Positions 1 to 7,727 of a DNA stretch of 64,000 bases are shown here, in pieces. The notes beneath the pieces are model-generated. The model ran no database searches. It saw only the letters and a list, made by a program, of their open reading frames with translations, and had not been told where the DNA came from. Location: contig CALUKE010000001.1 in assembly GCA_944321165.1 (NCBI GenBank), positions 62,001 through 126,000 on the forward strand. The letters run 5' to 3'. This stretch comes from an uncultured Odoribacter sp. (GTDB lineage: Bacteria; Bacteroidota; Bacteroidia; Bacteroidales; Marinifilaceae). The stretch's first letter is position 1, and every line of letters starts with the position of its first letter. The position numbers were made by a program, and so were the translations under genes.

Positions 1-373
1 AGATGGGAGAGAAAGTCTGGCCGGCACGGGCATAAAGCAATTTGATATAATCGTAGATTTCGGTGGAGGTGCCGACCGTTGAGCGGGGATTGGAGGTGTT
101 CACCTTTTGCTCGATGGCGACAGCTGGGGGAATCCCTTTGATATAATCACATTCCGGTTTATTCAAACGACCCAAAAACTGACGGGCGTATGCCGAGAGG
201 CTTTCTACATAGCGTCGTTGTCCTTCTGCATACAAGGTGTCGAAAGCCAGTGAGGACTTTCCGCTTCCGGATACCCCTGTGATCACAATCAGTTTATTGA
301 GCTCTATTTTCAGATCAATATTTTTCAGATTGTGTACCCGAATTCCTTTCAAATCGATATATTGTTTGCTCAT
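1..373 (-). CDS. uvrA: Excinuclease ABC subunit A, N-terminal part (runs off window)
   Basis: UvrA is the damage-recognition ATPase of nucleotide excision repair, acting with UvrB and UvrC on bulky DNA lesions. The first 124 residues are visible, starting [20 protein letters not shown]. The first Walker A motif, GVSGSGKS, lies at residues 33-40. It is followed by the family signature [20 protein letters not shown] and then RQFLGR. The C-terminal part, including the zinc fingers and second ATPase domain, is beyond position 1. The ATG at 371-373 is the only in-frame start consistent with family length. A TAnnTTTG box lies 23 bases upstream of the start and a terminator hairpin separates the gene from rplI. 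Identification rests on the near-invariant N-terminus and is very secure. Confidence 0.97.
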   Translation of the reverse strand, partial: MSKQYIDLKGIRVHNLKNIDLKIELNKLIVITGVSGSGKSSLAFDTLYAEGQRRYVESLSAYARQFLGRLNKPECDYIKGIPPAVAIEQKVNTSNPRSTVGTSTEIYDYIKLLYARAGQTFSPI

Positions 374-395
374 ACTCACTTTCTAATCCGTCTCG

Positions 396-403
396 CAAAG
401 ATA
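396..403 (-). promoter_or_regulatory. uvrA promoter -7 element (TATCTTTG)
   Basis: The minus strand reads TATCTTTG here, a perfect match to the Bacteroidota -7 consensus TAnnTTTG, 22 bases upstream of the uvrA ATG. No convincing -33 TTTG lies at the usual 19-21 base distance, so the box is a candidate. Confidence 0.5.
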
Positions 404-427
404 ATGAAAATGTTACAACCGAAAAAT

Positions 428-454
428 AAAAGCACCCTTGCGTAGGGTGCTTTT
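428..454 (-). terminator. Terminator of the rpsF-rpsR-rplI operon
   Basis: A perfect 10 bp inverted repeat, AAAAGCACCC / GGGTGCTTTT, with a 7-base loop sits 57 bases after the rplI stop on the minus strand. The stem ends in a short T run, so it could work in both directions. It separates the ribosomal operon from uvrA. Confidence 0.85.
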
Positions 455-510
455 AAATGTTTGGAATATGTTTGGAAATACGTTTATAGTCCGTTAATGA
501 CTTTAATTAA

Positions 511-951
511 TTATTCAGAAACTACTTCGAACTGAACATCTACTTTCACTTCACGGTGAAGTTTGATTACAGCCGTATAAGTTCCTACTTCTTTGATTTC
601 TTTCAGCATGATTTTCTTCCGATCAATATCGAATCCCTGTGCAGAAAGTGCTTCTGCGATCATGATATTGTTTACAGATCCGAAAATCTTACCGGTGCTG
701 CTGGTCTTTGCACCGACAGTCAACTTCAGTTCAGCCAGTTTTGCAGCCAGTTCTTCAGCTTCTGCTTTCAGTTTTGCTTCTTTGTGTGCCCGTTGTTTGA
801 TGTTTTCAGCAACGATTTTTTTAGCAGCTTCAGTAGCTAAAATGGCATATCCCTGAGGAATCAGGTAGTTACGACCATATCCGGGTTTTACGTTGATCAC
901 GTCATCTTTATGACCCAGATTTGCAATATCTGTCAATAATATAATCTGCAT
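511..951 (-). CDS. rplI: 50S ribosomal protein L9 (bL9)
   Basis: L9 binds 23S rRNA near the base of the L1 stalk and helps maintain reading frame. The protein has 146 residues, typical of the family (about 148). The N-terminus MQIILLTDIANLGHKDDVIN and the following VKPGYGRNYLIPQGYA are the bL9 signature (G-x2-G-x4-V-x-V-x-x-G-Y-x-R-N-x-L). A lysine-rich connecting helix spans about residues 43-75 and leads to the C-terminal rRNA-binding domain. It is the last gene of rpsF-rpsR-rplI, 18 bases after the rpsR stop, and is followed by a strong hairpin terminator. Confidence 0.98.
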   Translation of the reverse strand: MQIILLTDIANLGHKDDVINVKPGYGRNYLIPQGYAILATEAAKKIVAENIKQRAHKEAKLKAEAEELAAKLAELKLTVGAKTSSTGKIFGSVNNIMIAEALSAQGFDIDRKKIMLKEIKEVGTYTAVIKLHREVKVDVQFEVVSE

Positions 952-969
952 CTTGTGTCCTCCTTTTAA

Positions 970-1239
970 TTATTTCATCAAATCGGTTACGTAGGGCAAC
1001 AAAGCAAGATGTCTTGCTCTTTTTACAGCAGTTGCAACTTTTCTCTGATATTTTACAGAAGTTCCGGTAATTCTTCTGGGAAGGATTTTCCCTTGTTCGT
1101 TCAAGAACTTCTTTAAGAATTCAGGATCTTTGTAATCGATAAACTTAATTCTTGCTTTTCTGAAACGGCAGTATTTTTTCTTTTTTACATCCACCGTAGG
1201 GGGAGTCAGATATCTGATTTCACTTTCATTCTGTGCCAT
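970..1239 (-). CDS. rpsR: 30S ribosomal protein S18 (bS18)
   Basis: S18 pairs with S6 on the platform of the 30S subunit. The 89-residue protein shows the S18 core: [20 protein letters not shown], then [20 protein letters not shown], then [18 protein letters not shown]. The N-terminus carries a short Bacteroidota-type extension. The gene starts 3 bases after the rpsF stop, so the two are surely co-transcribed and probably translationally coupled. This matches the partnership of S6 and S18 in assembly. Confidence 0.98.
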   Translation of the reverse strand: MAQNESEIRYLTPPTVDVKKKKYCRFRKARIKFIDYKDPEFLKKFLNEQGKILPRRITGTSVKYQRKVATAVKRARHLALLPYVTDLMK

Positions 1240-1242
1240 GGC

Positions 1243-1590
1243 TTATTTCTCCTCTTGTTTAGCTATTTTACTTCTTCTTTTTAAAGTATACTCATAGGCA
1301 TACTTGTCCAATCTAAACGTTAAAAAACGAATAACTCTTTCGTCGCGTCTGTAAGCGGTTTCCAGTTTGTCTACCAGAGAGCCTTCGGCTTCAAACTGCA
1401 ACAAGTTGTAAAATCCGGTCGTTTTTTTCTGAATCGGATAAGCCAGCTTGCGAAGTCCCCAAGCTTCCTCGTGTTCAATCGTACCACCATTCTCAACGAT
1501 GGTATTTTTGAATTTTTCTACCGCTTCCTTTATCTGTTGCTCAGATAAAACGGGAGTTGTAATGAAAACGGTCTCGTAATGATTCAACAT
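1243..1590 (-). CDS. rpsF: 30S ribosomal protein S6 (bS6)
   Basis: S6 forms a heterodimer with S18 and binds 16S rRNA in the central domain. The start is set at [13 protein letters not shown] (ATG at 1588-1590). The open frame continues 19 codons upstream, but those residues are unlike S6 and overlap the likely leader. This gives 115 residues, the usual length. Family features include the N-terminal YETVFI strand, then [20 protein letters not shown] and [13 protein letters not shown], and a charged C-terminal tail. It is the first gene of the operon, with a promoter 40 bases upstream. Confidence 0.97.
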   Translation of the reverse strand: MLNHYETVFITTPVLSEQQIKEAVEKFKNTIVENGGTIEHEEAWGLRKLAYPIQKKTTGFYNLLQFEAEGSLVDKLETAYRRDERVIRFLTFRLDKYAYEYTLKRRSKIAKQEEK

Positions 1591-1629
1591 AATTAATTGA
1601 TTATTAGTATAAAAATAATTTATCGGCTG

Positions 1630-1661
1630 CAAAGGTACTATTTTCACCTGAAACCACCAAA
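1630..1661 (-). promoter_or_regulatory. rpsF operon promoter, TTTG-N20-TACCTTTG
   Basis: On the minus strand TTTG (1661-1658) and TACCTTTG (1637-1630) are separated by 20 bases, matching the Bacteroidota -33/-7 promoter. Transcription would begin near 1624 and give a leader of about 34 bases before the rpsF ATG. That leader also supports the shorter rpsF start. Confidence 0.75.
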
Positions 1662-1693
1662 CAATTGTCGAAATCTTTTGAATTTGAAGTCGG

Positions 1694-2749
1694 TCAATAT
1701 ATTTTCTTCTGGTTCAGTGCCCGATGGTATTCAGCCGCATAACGATTGTGTTCACGCAAAGTCCGGGAAAAATAATGACTACCGGAAAAATCGCTTTTTG
1801 CACAGAAAAACAGGTAGTTGTGATGTTGATAATTCAGTACGGCGTCAATGACCTGAATGGAAGGCATGCGGATCGGTCCAGGAGGAAGTCCTGCATATTT
1901 ATAGGTATTGTAGGGTGAATCGATTTCCTGGTGTTTATCCAGTATTCGTTTGATGGTAAAGTCTCCCCAGGCAAATTTCAAGGTCGGGCAGGCTTCCAAT
2001 TTCCAATTTTTTTGAAGCCGATTGATGTAGACTCCGGCGATGATCGGGTATTCTTCACTTCGGTTGGTCTCTTCTTCAACGATGGAAGCCAAAATCGACA
2101 CTTCCATGGGAGTCAGCTCCGCCTTTGCCGCTTTTTCCCGGCGTTCGGGAGTCCAGAATTTTTGGTATTCCCGATACATCCGTTGGATAAAATTTTCAAC
2201 CGTTGTATTCCAATATACTTCATAAGTGTTGGGAATGAACATACCGATAAAATTATCGGTGGTAAAGCCCAGGCGGTTTACGTATTCCGGATTTTGAGCC
2301 AAATTCATGAAAGCGGTCGAATCAATGGCCAGTTGTTGGGAAAGCAGAGATGCGAAATCCGGTAAAGTTCTGATATTGTGAAAAGTCAAACGAATGGCTT
2401 CTTGCTGTCCTGATCGCAACAGGTTGATTAATTGATTGTTGTTCATTTTATTCCGGATACGGTAACGTCCCGGTTTGATGGCTGTCGGATATTTTTTCAG
2501 TTCGGCGATTCGGCGAAGAGGGTATTCATGCTGAACATAACCGCGACTGTTCAGCAAAGTCATCACTGTTTCGAAAGAGTCGTTCGGATGAATAAAGATG
2601 ATACCGTCATCATGGACACGTATGTTGGGATATTTTAGAAAATAGTAATATCCTCCGGCCAATACGCTTACTCCCAGCAATACCACGATACCGACCAACA
2701 GGCCCCATTTCTTTTTCGTGTTCTTTACTTTTTTCATTTTCTCCGGCAT
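1694..2749 (-). CDS. mltG: Endolytic murein transglycosylase MltG (YceG-like)
   Basis: MltG cleaves nascent peptidoglycan strands at the inner membrane and sets glycan chain length. The 351-residue protein has a short basic N-terminus and one membrane anchor (about 16-36), a LysM-like region (about 45-115), and the YceG catalytic domain. Catalytic motif ASIVEEET places the acid Glu at residue 225, equivalent to E. coli E218. The domain also contains [18 protein letters not shown] (usually LQSDPTV) and the terminal [16 protein letters not shown]. The ATG overlaps the stop of the upstream nucleoid-associated gene by one base (TAATG), so translation is probably coupled. The gene ends an operon starting at 6294. 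Confidence 0.95.
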   Translation of the reverse strand: MPEKMKKVKNTKKKWGLLVGIVVLLGVSVLAGGYYYFLKYPNIRVHDDGIIFIHPNDSFETVMTLLNSRGYVQHEYPLRRIAELKKYPTAIKPGRYRIRNKMNNNQLINLLRSGQQEAIRLTFHNIRTLPDFASLLSQQLAIDSTAFMNLAQNPEYVNRLGFTTDNFIGMFIPNTYEVYWNTTVENFIQRMYREYQKFWTPERREKAAKAELTPMEVSILASIVEEETNRSEEYPIIAGVYINRLQKNWKLEACPTLKFAWGDFTIKRILDKHQEIDSPYNTYKYAGLPPGPIRMPSIQVIDAVLNYQHHNYLFFCAKSDFSGSHYFSRTLREHNRYAAEYHRALNQKKIY

Positions 2750-3795
2750 TACTCTTCATTTCGGAAATACAGCACATAATAATTCATATCCCGATCAGGG
2801 TCGTAACCTTTTCGAATGTACTTTTTTTCTCCATGTATATATACATGAAAATTTTTGTCCAGTTTCAATACATGCCTGAAATATTTCTTTTCATCCTTGA
2901 CTGCAAAATCCGATATGGGAAACTGGTCTGCTATCGCCATTTGGTTATCGGTTTCGTATTGGTTTTTAAAATTTTCAAAAGCTTGAATAACTTCCGGTTC
3001 CCGAATAACTTCCTCTTTGAAGCGTTCTTCAGAAAATACGTCTGAATCTTTAAAAAAATTGATTGAACGATTGAGCATGTCTATTTGGTCGGTCCGAGCG
3101 ACATCATTTTCCTGGTTGTAGATATCTTTGACAAAATCCTTGCATAGATTCAGGTAGTTTGATGTTTGGAAATAGCTGGCTTCTGCCGGTTCGACTCCCA
3201 GAAAATCGCAGGTCCAATAGATGGCTTCCTGTGTATTGGTTTTATCCAAAATACATACCTTATAACCGTTTTCCCGGTTGACATTGAAGATAAGGCAGGC
3301 TTTGTCCAGTTTTTTTATGTTGAGTCCTGATTCACCCACCAGTTGATAAGTATGTTCATTCATGACAATCTTCAGGAAGGTGTCTTTGGTTTCGGATTTA
3401 AAAATACCGATGGCGTCACAGGTCCCTTCTTCTACATGACAATTTCGGAAATAAACGATATATAATTCTCCTGCTTTGATATTGGGATTATTGGATTGTT
3501 CAAACAGATGTTCAGCGATGGACACCGATTGTGAATAAAATTCGGACTCCTGATCGAAGATGGAGGATACGCTGGCATATACTGGATTATTCATCCAATC
3601 GCCTTCATACGGTAAAAAATGGTAATAGGCATCTTTCTTGAATGCTGATAAAAAATAGCTTTTCAACAAATTCAACACATCCGTATCTTCGGGCAGAAAG
3701 CAATTCTCCGACAGAGTCAGTGAGCCTCCTTCGAATTTATTGCCGATGTGATGGATAACAATATGGTGAATTTCACTATCTTCAAAATAAAACAT
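2749..3795 (-). CDS. Nucleoid-associated protein, NdpA/YejK (NA37) family
   Basis: The 348-residue protein matches the NA37 nucleoid-associated family (YejK/NdpA of E. coli), cytosolic proteins that co-purify with the nucleoid and whose exact role is unsettled. Recognisable features are the N-terminal IHHIVIHHIGNKFEGG, the middle LYIVYFRNCHVEEGTCDAIG with LKIVMNEH, and the C-terminal ALVL-type beta segment before FHVYIHGEKKYIRKG. There is no signal peptide or membrane span. It sits between the DUF3078 barrel gene (36 bases upstream) and mltG (1-base overlap). Its presence in an envelope-related operon is typical of Bacteroidales synteny but does not explain its function. Confidence 0.88.
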   Translation of the reverse strand: MFYFEDSEIHHIVIHHIGNKFEGGSLTLSENCFLPEDTDVLNLLKSYFLSAFKKDAYYHFLPYEGDWMNNPVYASVSSIFDQESEFYSQSVSIAEHLFEQSNNPNIKAGELYIVYFRNCHVEEGTCDAIGIFKSETKDTFLKIVMNEHTYQLVGESGLNIKKLDKACLIFNVNRENGYKVCILDKTNTQEAIYWTCDFLGVEPAEASYFQTSNYLNLCKDFVKDIYNQENDVARTDQIDMLNRSINFFKDSDVFSEERFKEEVIREPEVIQAFENFKNQYETDNQMAIADQFPISDFAVKDEKKYFRHVLKLDKNFHVYIHGEKKYIRKGYDPDRDMNYYVLYFRNEE

Positions 3796-3831
3796 GTGTG
3801 TATCAAGTTTGGTAAATGAATGATATGAACC

Positions 3832-5469
3832 TTAGAATCTGAAATTTATACCTAGATTTAAATTCTCCTTGAATTGCAGTTTTTTAGAGTAATTTTCATC
3901 ATAGATTGTTTCCGTATAAATAGAGGCTCTCATAAAATAATTGATGGTAAAATCAAGGGTTAATTTCCAATTGACGGTAAAAGGCAAATTCTTTTTTTCT
4001 TCATTTTCATTATTATAATTGTGGTAATGATCTTTCTTTTCATAACTCATAAACCAGGTCAGCTCATTTCGGATATTCATGATTTTGAACAGATTGTTTT
4101 GGGTACTTCTTAAATTAATCTGTGCACCGGCTTCCCGTCTGGATCTTTTACCTTGTTCAATGCCATATCGTTCTTCTTCGATTTTGGCCGTATCCCGGAC
4201 AAAATTCCATTTTCCGGCAATGGGGGAGATAAACAGGGAAAAACGATCGTTGGGTTTGAAGTCGAGACCCAATGACAGAGTGAAATATCCCGGGCTCATA
4301 AAGTTGGCTACCAATTTCTTATCCTGATCTTGAGGATATTCATAAGAATTGAACAATTGAGTCAGTATATTGAATTGGGCGGTATAATACCAATATTTGA
4401 ATGCCCGTTGTCCCAATTTTGAATTCAATTCAAAACGATCTTCGTTTTTTCGGATGTCTTCCTCTCCATTTTTCATGAATCCGAAACGATAATGCATCCA
4501 GTTTTCCCAACTGGTATTGTTTCGATTATAATTCCAGTAATAACGGATATTGCTCAATACGGATAGTGAGTTTTCTCCACCACTGGCCCAATTGGCCAGT
4601 TTTCCCTGGCTCATGGCTACTTCTACTTCGGAATAATAGGTCCAATATCTCCGTTTTAACGGATCCAGCTGTATCTCTTTCAATTTCTGAGAGTCTTCAC
4701 TGAAAGAATTGGGCAGTCCATTCGAAACATTTTCAGCCTGTTTCTTTTCTATTGTGGGGGTTTGGTAGACATCTTCATCCAGATAGATTTTCAATTTATG
4801 ACCCCGTGGCATTACCTGAATCCAGCTTCCAATGGTATCGCATAATTTGTTGGAAGCCCAGAAACGGTAATATTCTGTTCGTCCTGTATTTGTCCAGAAA
4901 CGAATGGAATGATTGGCCATGCTCGAGACTTCCAATAGAATGGAGTCACGACTGGCCTTTCTCAACCAGATATAATTGGAATCTCGATGTAGATAATTGA
5001 CGAATGTTTGTAGATCAGTATTATAATCTTCGAAATCGCCAGTTAACAAATATGCCGTATTTTTATAATGGTTGATACTGTCATACGTGACCTTGGTCTC
5101 GAGTGTTTTCAAGGCATTTTCTTTTTCTCCCATGCTTTGGGAATATTTTTTTAAATACTCGACGATACTCTTCAGTTTTTCATCTTCCGCATAACGTATC
5201 AGAACTGCTAAAGCTTCGTTTACCTGTGCTTCCGGATAATGTTCCTGTTTCAGGTTCTGAATGGCATAACGGACTCCCGGATTTTCAATGCATAGATTTT
5301 CCTGTTTTTCCTTAGACAGAGTAGGGGGGAAAACAATTCTGGCTGAAGAACAGTCAACCTTGCCAGTGAGCGGGGGACGGGCTTCCATCACTTCCGGATA
5401 TAATAATTGGGCCGGACTGTTTTTAGCGACAAAAATCAATAAAAGAAATAGGTAGGATGTAAATCTCAT
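3832..5469 (-). CDS. DUF3078 outer-membrane beta-barrel protein
   Basis: This 545-residue protein has a signal peptide (MRFTSYLFLLLIFVAKNSPAQ). An alpha-helical N-terminal region covers about residues 50-150. A long C-terminal half of alternating aromatic strands ends in ...LNLGINFRF, the terminal-Phe signature of outer-membrane barrels. The motif QGKLANWASGGENSLSVLSN around residue 290 is characteristic of DUF3078. The N-terminal helical part is longer than in most DUF3078 members. No substrate can be assigned. It lies 6 bases after the SDR gene, in the same operon as the nucleoid-associated protein and mltG. Confidence 0.82.
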   Translation of the reverse strand: MRFTSYLFLLLIFVAKNSPAQLLYPEVMEARPPLTGKVDCSSARIVFPPTLSKEKQENLCIENPGVRYAIQNLKQEHYPEAQVNEALAVLIRYAEDEKLKSIVEYLKKYSQSMGEKENALKTLETKVTYDSINHYKNTAYLLTGDFEDYNTDLQTFVNYLHRDSNYIWLRKASRDSILLEVSSMANHSIRFWTNTGRTEYYRFWASNKLCDTIGSWIQVMPRGHKLKIYLDEDVYQTPTIEKKQAENVSNGLPNSFSEDSQKLKEIQLDPLKRRYWTYYSEVEVAMSQGKLANWASGGENSLSVLSNIRYYWNYNRNNTSWENWMHYRFGFMKNGEEDIRKNEDRFELNSKLGQRAFKYWYYTAQFNILTQLFNSYEYPQDQDKKLVANFMSPGYFTLSLGLDFKPNDRFSLFISPIAGKWNFVRDTAKIEEERYGIEQGKRSRREAGAQINLRSTQNNLFKIMNIRNELTWFMSYEKKDHYHNYNNENEEKKNLPFTVNWKLTLDFTINYFMRASIYTETIYDENYSKKLQFKENLNLGINFRF

Positions 5470-5475
5470 AAATAC

Positions 5476-6294
5476 TTATTTAATTGGGGAATCCGGTTCC
5501 TTGGCCATTAATTTATAACTCAGGCGGTCAACCAATCCTGGCCACCATTTGCTAAGAAATACAGCTAATTTACCTTCTGTAAATGTCATGATAATTTCTT
5601 TTTTTCGTTTTCGAATGCCCTTTATAATAATGGCGGCACATTCTTCTGCGCTCATCATTTTATTTTCATTCCGGGGACTTTCGCCCTGCTGGTTTCCATG
5701 AGCATTCAAAGCTGTTTTTCGGATATTGGAAGCTGTAAAGCCGGGAGCAGCCACCAATACATGAAGTCCTTTTTTCAGATTTTCGATTCTGACTGTATTT
5801 AAAAAACCGCGTACGGCAAATTTGCTGGCTGCATAACCGGTTCGTCCAGGAAGACCGATAAATCCGGCAATTGAAATGACACCGACTAAACTTCCGCGGG
5901 AGGCTAATAAATACGGTAAAGCATATTTGGTACAATAGACCGTTCCCCAAAAATTAACCGCCATAACTTTCCGAAGAACCTCCAAATCAAGATCTTCCAG
6001 TAACGCACGCATGGAAATACCTGCATTATTAATTAGTACGTCAATTCGGCCAAAGAAATCATAGGCTTTTTCGATCAATTCCCGACAGGCGGCTTCTTGA
6101 GTTACATCTGTCTGCACAGATAAAACTGCCGTTCCCATTTGTTTGAGATCTTTTTCAATCAGATGCAGTTCTTCCATATTTCTGGCGGCCAAAACGACTT
6201 TGGCCCCTTGATGTGCCAATTCGTAAACCAATGCTTTTCCAATACCGGAAGAGGCTCCGGTGACAATAACAACTTTATCCCGCATAACATTCAT
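5476..6294 (-). CDS. Short-chain dehydrogenase/reductase (SDR family)
   Basis: The 272-residue protein is a classical NAD(P)-dependent SDR. The nucleotide-binding motif TGASSGIG is at residues 13-20, followed by NNAG around residue 90. The active-site YAASK is near 155, with the catalytic Ser in the VISIAG segment before it. The C-terminus (FLSKWWPGLVDRLSYKLM) resembles membrane-associated DHRS/SDR proteins that act on lipids or steroids, but the substrate cannot be read from sequence. It is the first gene of an operon with DUF3078, NA37 and mltG. The ATG at 6294 is used; a second in-frame ATG three codons later (MRDKVV) is an equally good start. Confidence 0.9.
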   Translation of the reverse strand: MNVMRDKVVIVTGASSGIGKALVYELAHQGAKVVLAARNMEELHLIEKDLKQMGTAVLSVQTDVTQEAACRELIEKAYDFFGRIDVLINNAGISMRALLEDLDLEVLRKVMAVNFWGTVYCTKYALPYLLASRGSLVGVISIAGFIGLPGRTGYAASKFAVRGFLNTVRIENLKKGLHVLVAAPGFTASNIRKTALNAHGNQQGESPRNENKMMSAEECAAIIIKGIRKRKKEIIMTFTEGKLAVFLSKWWPGLVDRLSYKLMAKEPDSPIK

Positions 6295-6314
6295 GATTTT
6301 TTATGCAATTTCGA

Positions 6315-6322
6315 CAAAGATA
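6315..6322 (-). promoter_or_regulatory. Promoter -7 element (TATCTTTG) for the SDR-mltG operon
   Basis: A perfect TAnnTTTG match on the minus strand, 20 bases upstream of the SDR start. No clear TTTG is found at -33. This is the only good candidate in the 204-base AT-rich gap 6295-6498. Confidence 0.5.
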
Positions 6323-6470
6323 GGAAGAAGGCATGAATTTTCTTACATGATTTGAAAAAATAAAGTGTACATACTCGTTTTTTAATACATATTGATTTTT
6401 TATAATTCACTATTTTCCAATAACATATATTGTCCTATAATTTATATTATGTTAATAATTAAATTTTAAA

Positions 6471-6500
6471 AATAAAGGGGAGAACCCCTTTATTTTTTTT
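6471..6500 (-). terminator. Rho-independent terminator after the TPR gene
   Basis: Perfect 10 bp stem AATAAAGGGG / CCCCTTTATT with a 4-base loop, immediately after the TPR protein stop codon (6499-6501) on the minus strand. It closes the gyrA-TPR transcript. The flanking A/T runs make it potentially bidirectional. Confidence 0.88.
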
Positions 6501-7671
6501 ACATCTCATCGAGCTGTTTTTTTACTTCGTCGTATTTCTGCAGATACTCCGGTTTTTCATTTCTCAATTTGAAATAAAGTTCTCTCAATGTTGATAAAGT
6601 ATTTTTTTCTCCCGGATTCAGTTCCAGTGCTTTTTCAAAATATGGAATCACTGATTCATAACCGGCAAATACTTTTTTCATCTCTTCATTGTATTCGTTT
6701 ACATCGATGATATCCTGTACTTTTTTGTGGAACTCAATCACTTCTGACAATTTGATATTTCCCAGATTGTACTGTGCCAAAAAGTCTTTCGGATCCAATT
6801 CCAATGCCTTTACATACATCTCTTCGGCTTTTTTCGGTTCCTGCAATTTTTCGTAAAGGGTTCCTTTGGCTCTGTAGAATGATGCATTGTTGGGATCCTG
6901 TTTGATGGCTGCATCCAGATAGGTTTCTGCTTTTTGGGGTTCACCGCCCAACAGATAATAGTTGATCAATTCTACCAACATGTATGAATTATCCGGATAG
7001 AGTTCATAACCTTTGTGCAGATATTGAAGCGCTTCTTCTTCCTTGCCTTGTTCTTTCAATACATTGCTTAACATGGCATAAGTTTGTGCCGGTTCATAGT
7101 TGTATTTCAGAGCCTCTTTTAAGAATTTCTCTGCATCAGTGAATTCTCCGGCTCTTTGTGCTGCCAAACCTGCATTGTAAATAACGACGGTATCTACCGT
7201 AACTCCCTCTGTTTCAGTAAATATTGAAGAAGATTTCACATCCAGTACCCGTTTGAAAGATTCTAAAGCCCCTTTAAAGTCTTGAGCGTTGTAATATTCC
7301 ACCGCCTTGTTGGTAAAATCAATCGCTAAATTTTTGTATTGAGTTCCCAGTTTTTTGGTATATTTCTTTTTGACATCCAGTTCAATCACCTTTTGATATG
7401 CATCCCAAGCAACATTTAATGCATTGGGATCCAATTTTTTGTAGTCCTGATTCTGACTTTCAAAGATAGCTTGGTAAATCTGACCTTTGGTGAAATAAGC
7501 CTTGTCAAAATCAACGCAAGATTCATGAGTCATGGCTTCATCTATCAGTTTTTTAGCCTGGTCCAATTTACCGGACGTAAAATAACTTATTGCCTGAGTC
7601 ACTTTTCCTTTCTGTGCATACGTAAAAGTCGCCCCAAAAAGTAAAATCATAATAACAAATAATTTTCTCAT
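6499..7671 (-). CDS. Secreted tetratricopeptide-repeat protein
   Basis: A signal peptide (MRKLFVIMILLFGATFTYA) is followed by at least six TPR-like units over about residues 25-385. Examples are AGEFTDAEKFLKEALKYNYE, GKEEEALQYLHKGYELYPDN and PKKAEEMYVKALELDPKDFL. The 390-residue protein should be periplasmic and act as a protein-protein scaffold; no enzymatic motif is visible. It lies 56 bases downstream of gyrA on the same strand, a frequent arrangement in Bacteroidales, and is followed directly by a terminator. The function is unknown, and the link to gyrase is probably positional only. Confidence 0.88.
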   Translation of the reverse strand: MRKLFVIMILLFGATFTYAQKGKVTQAISYFTSGKLDQAKKLIDEAMTHESCVDFDKAYFTKGQIYQAIFESQNQDYKKLDPNALNVAWDAYQKVIELDVKKKYTKKLGTQYKNLAIDFTNKAVEYYNAQDFKGALESFKRVLDVKSSSIFTETEGVTVDTVVIYNAGLAAQRAGEFTDAEKFLKEALKYNYEPAQTYAMLSNVLKEQGKEEEALQYLHKGYELYPDNSYMLVELINYYLLGGEPQKAETYLDAAIKQDPNNASFYRAKGTLYEKLQEPKKAEEMYVKALELDPKDFLAQYNLGNIKLSEVIEFHKKVQDIIDVNEYNEEMKKVFAGYESVIPYFEKALELNPGEKNTLSTLRELYFKLRNEKPEYLQKYDEVKKQLDEM

Positions 7672-7727
7672 AGGTATAAAATATTACATTAATTTATATT
7701 CTATTCACGTATTCCACGTGACTTTGG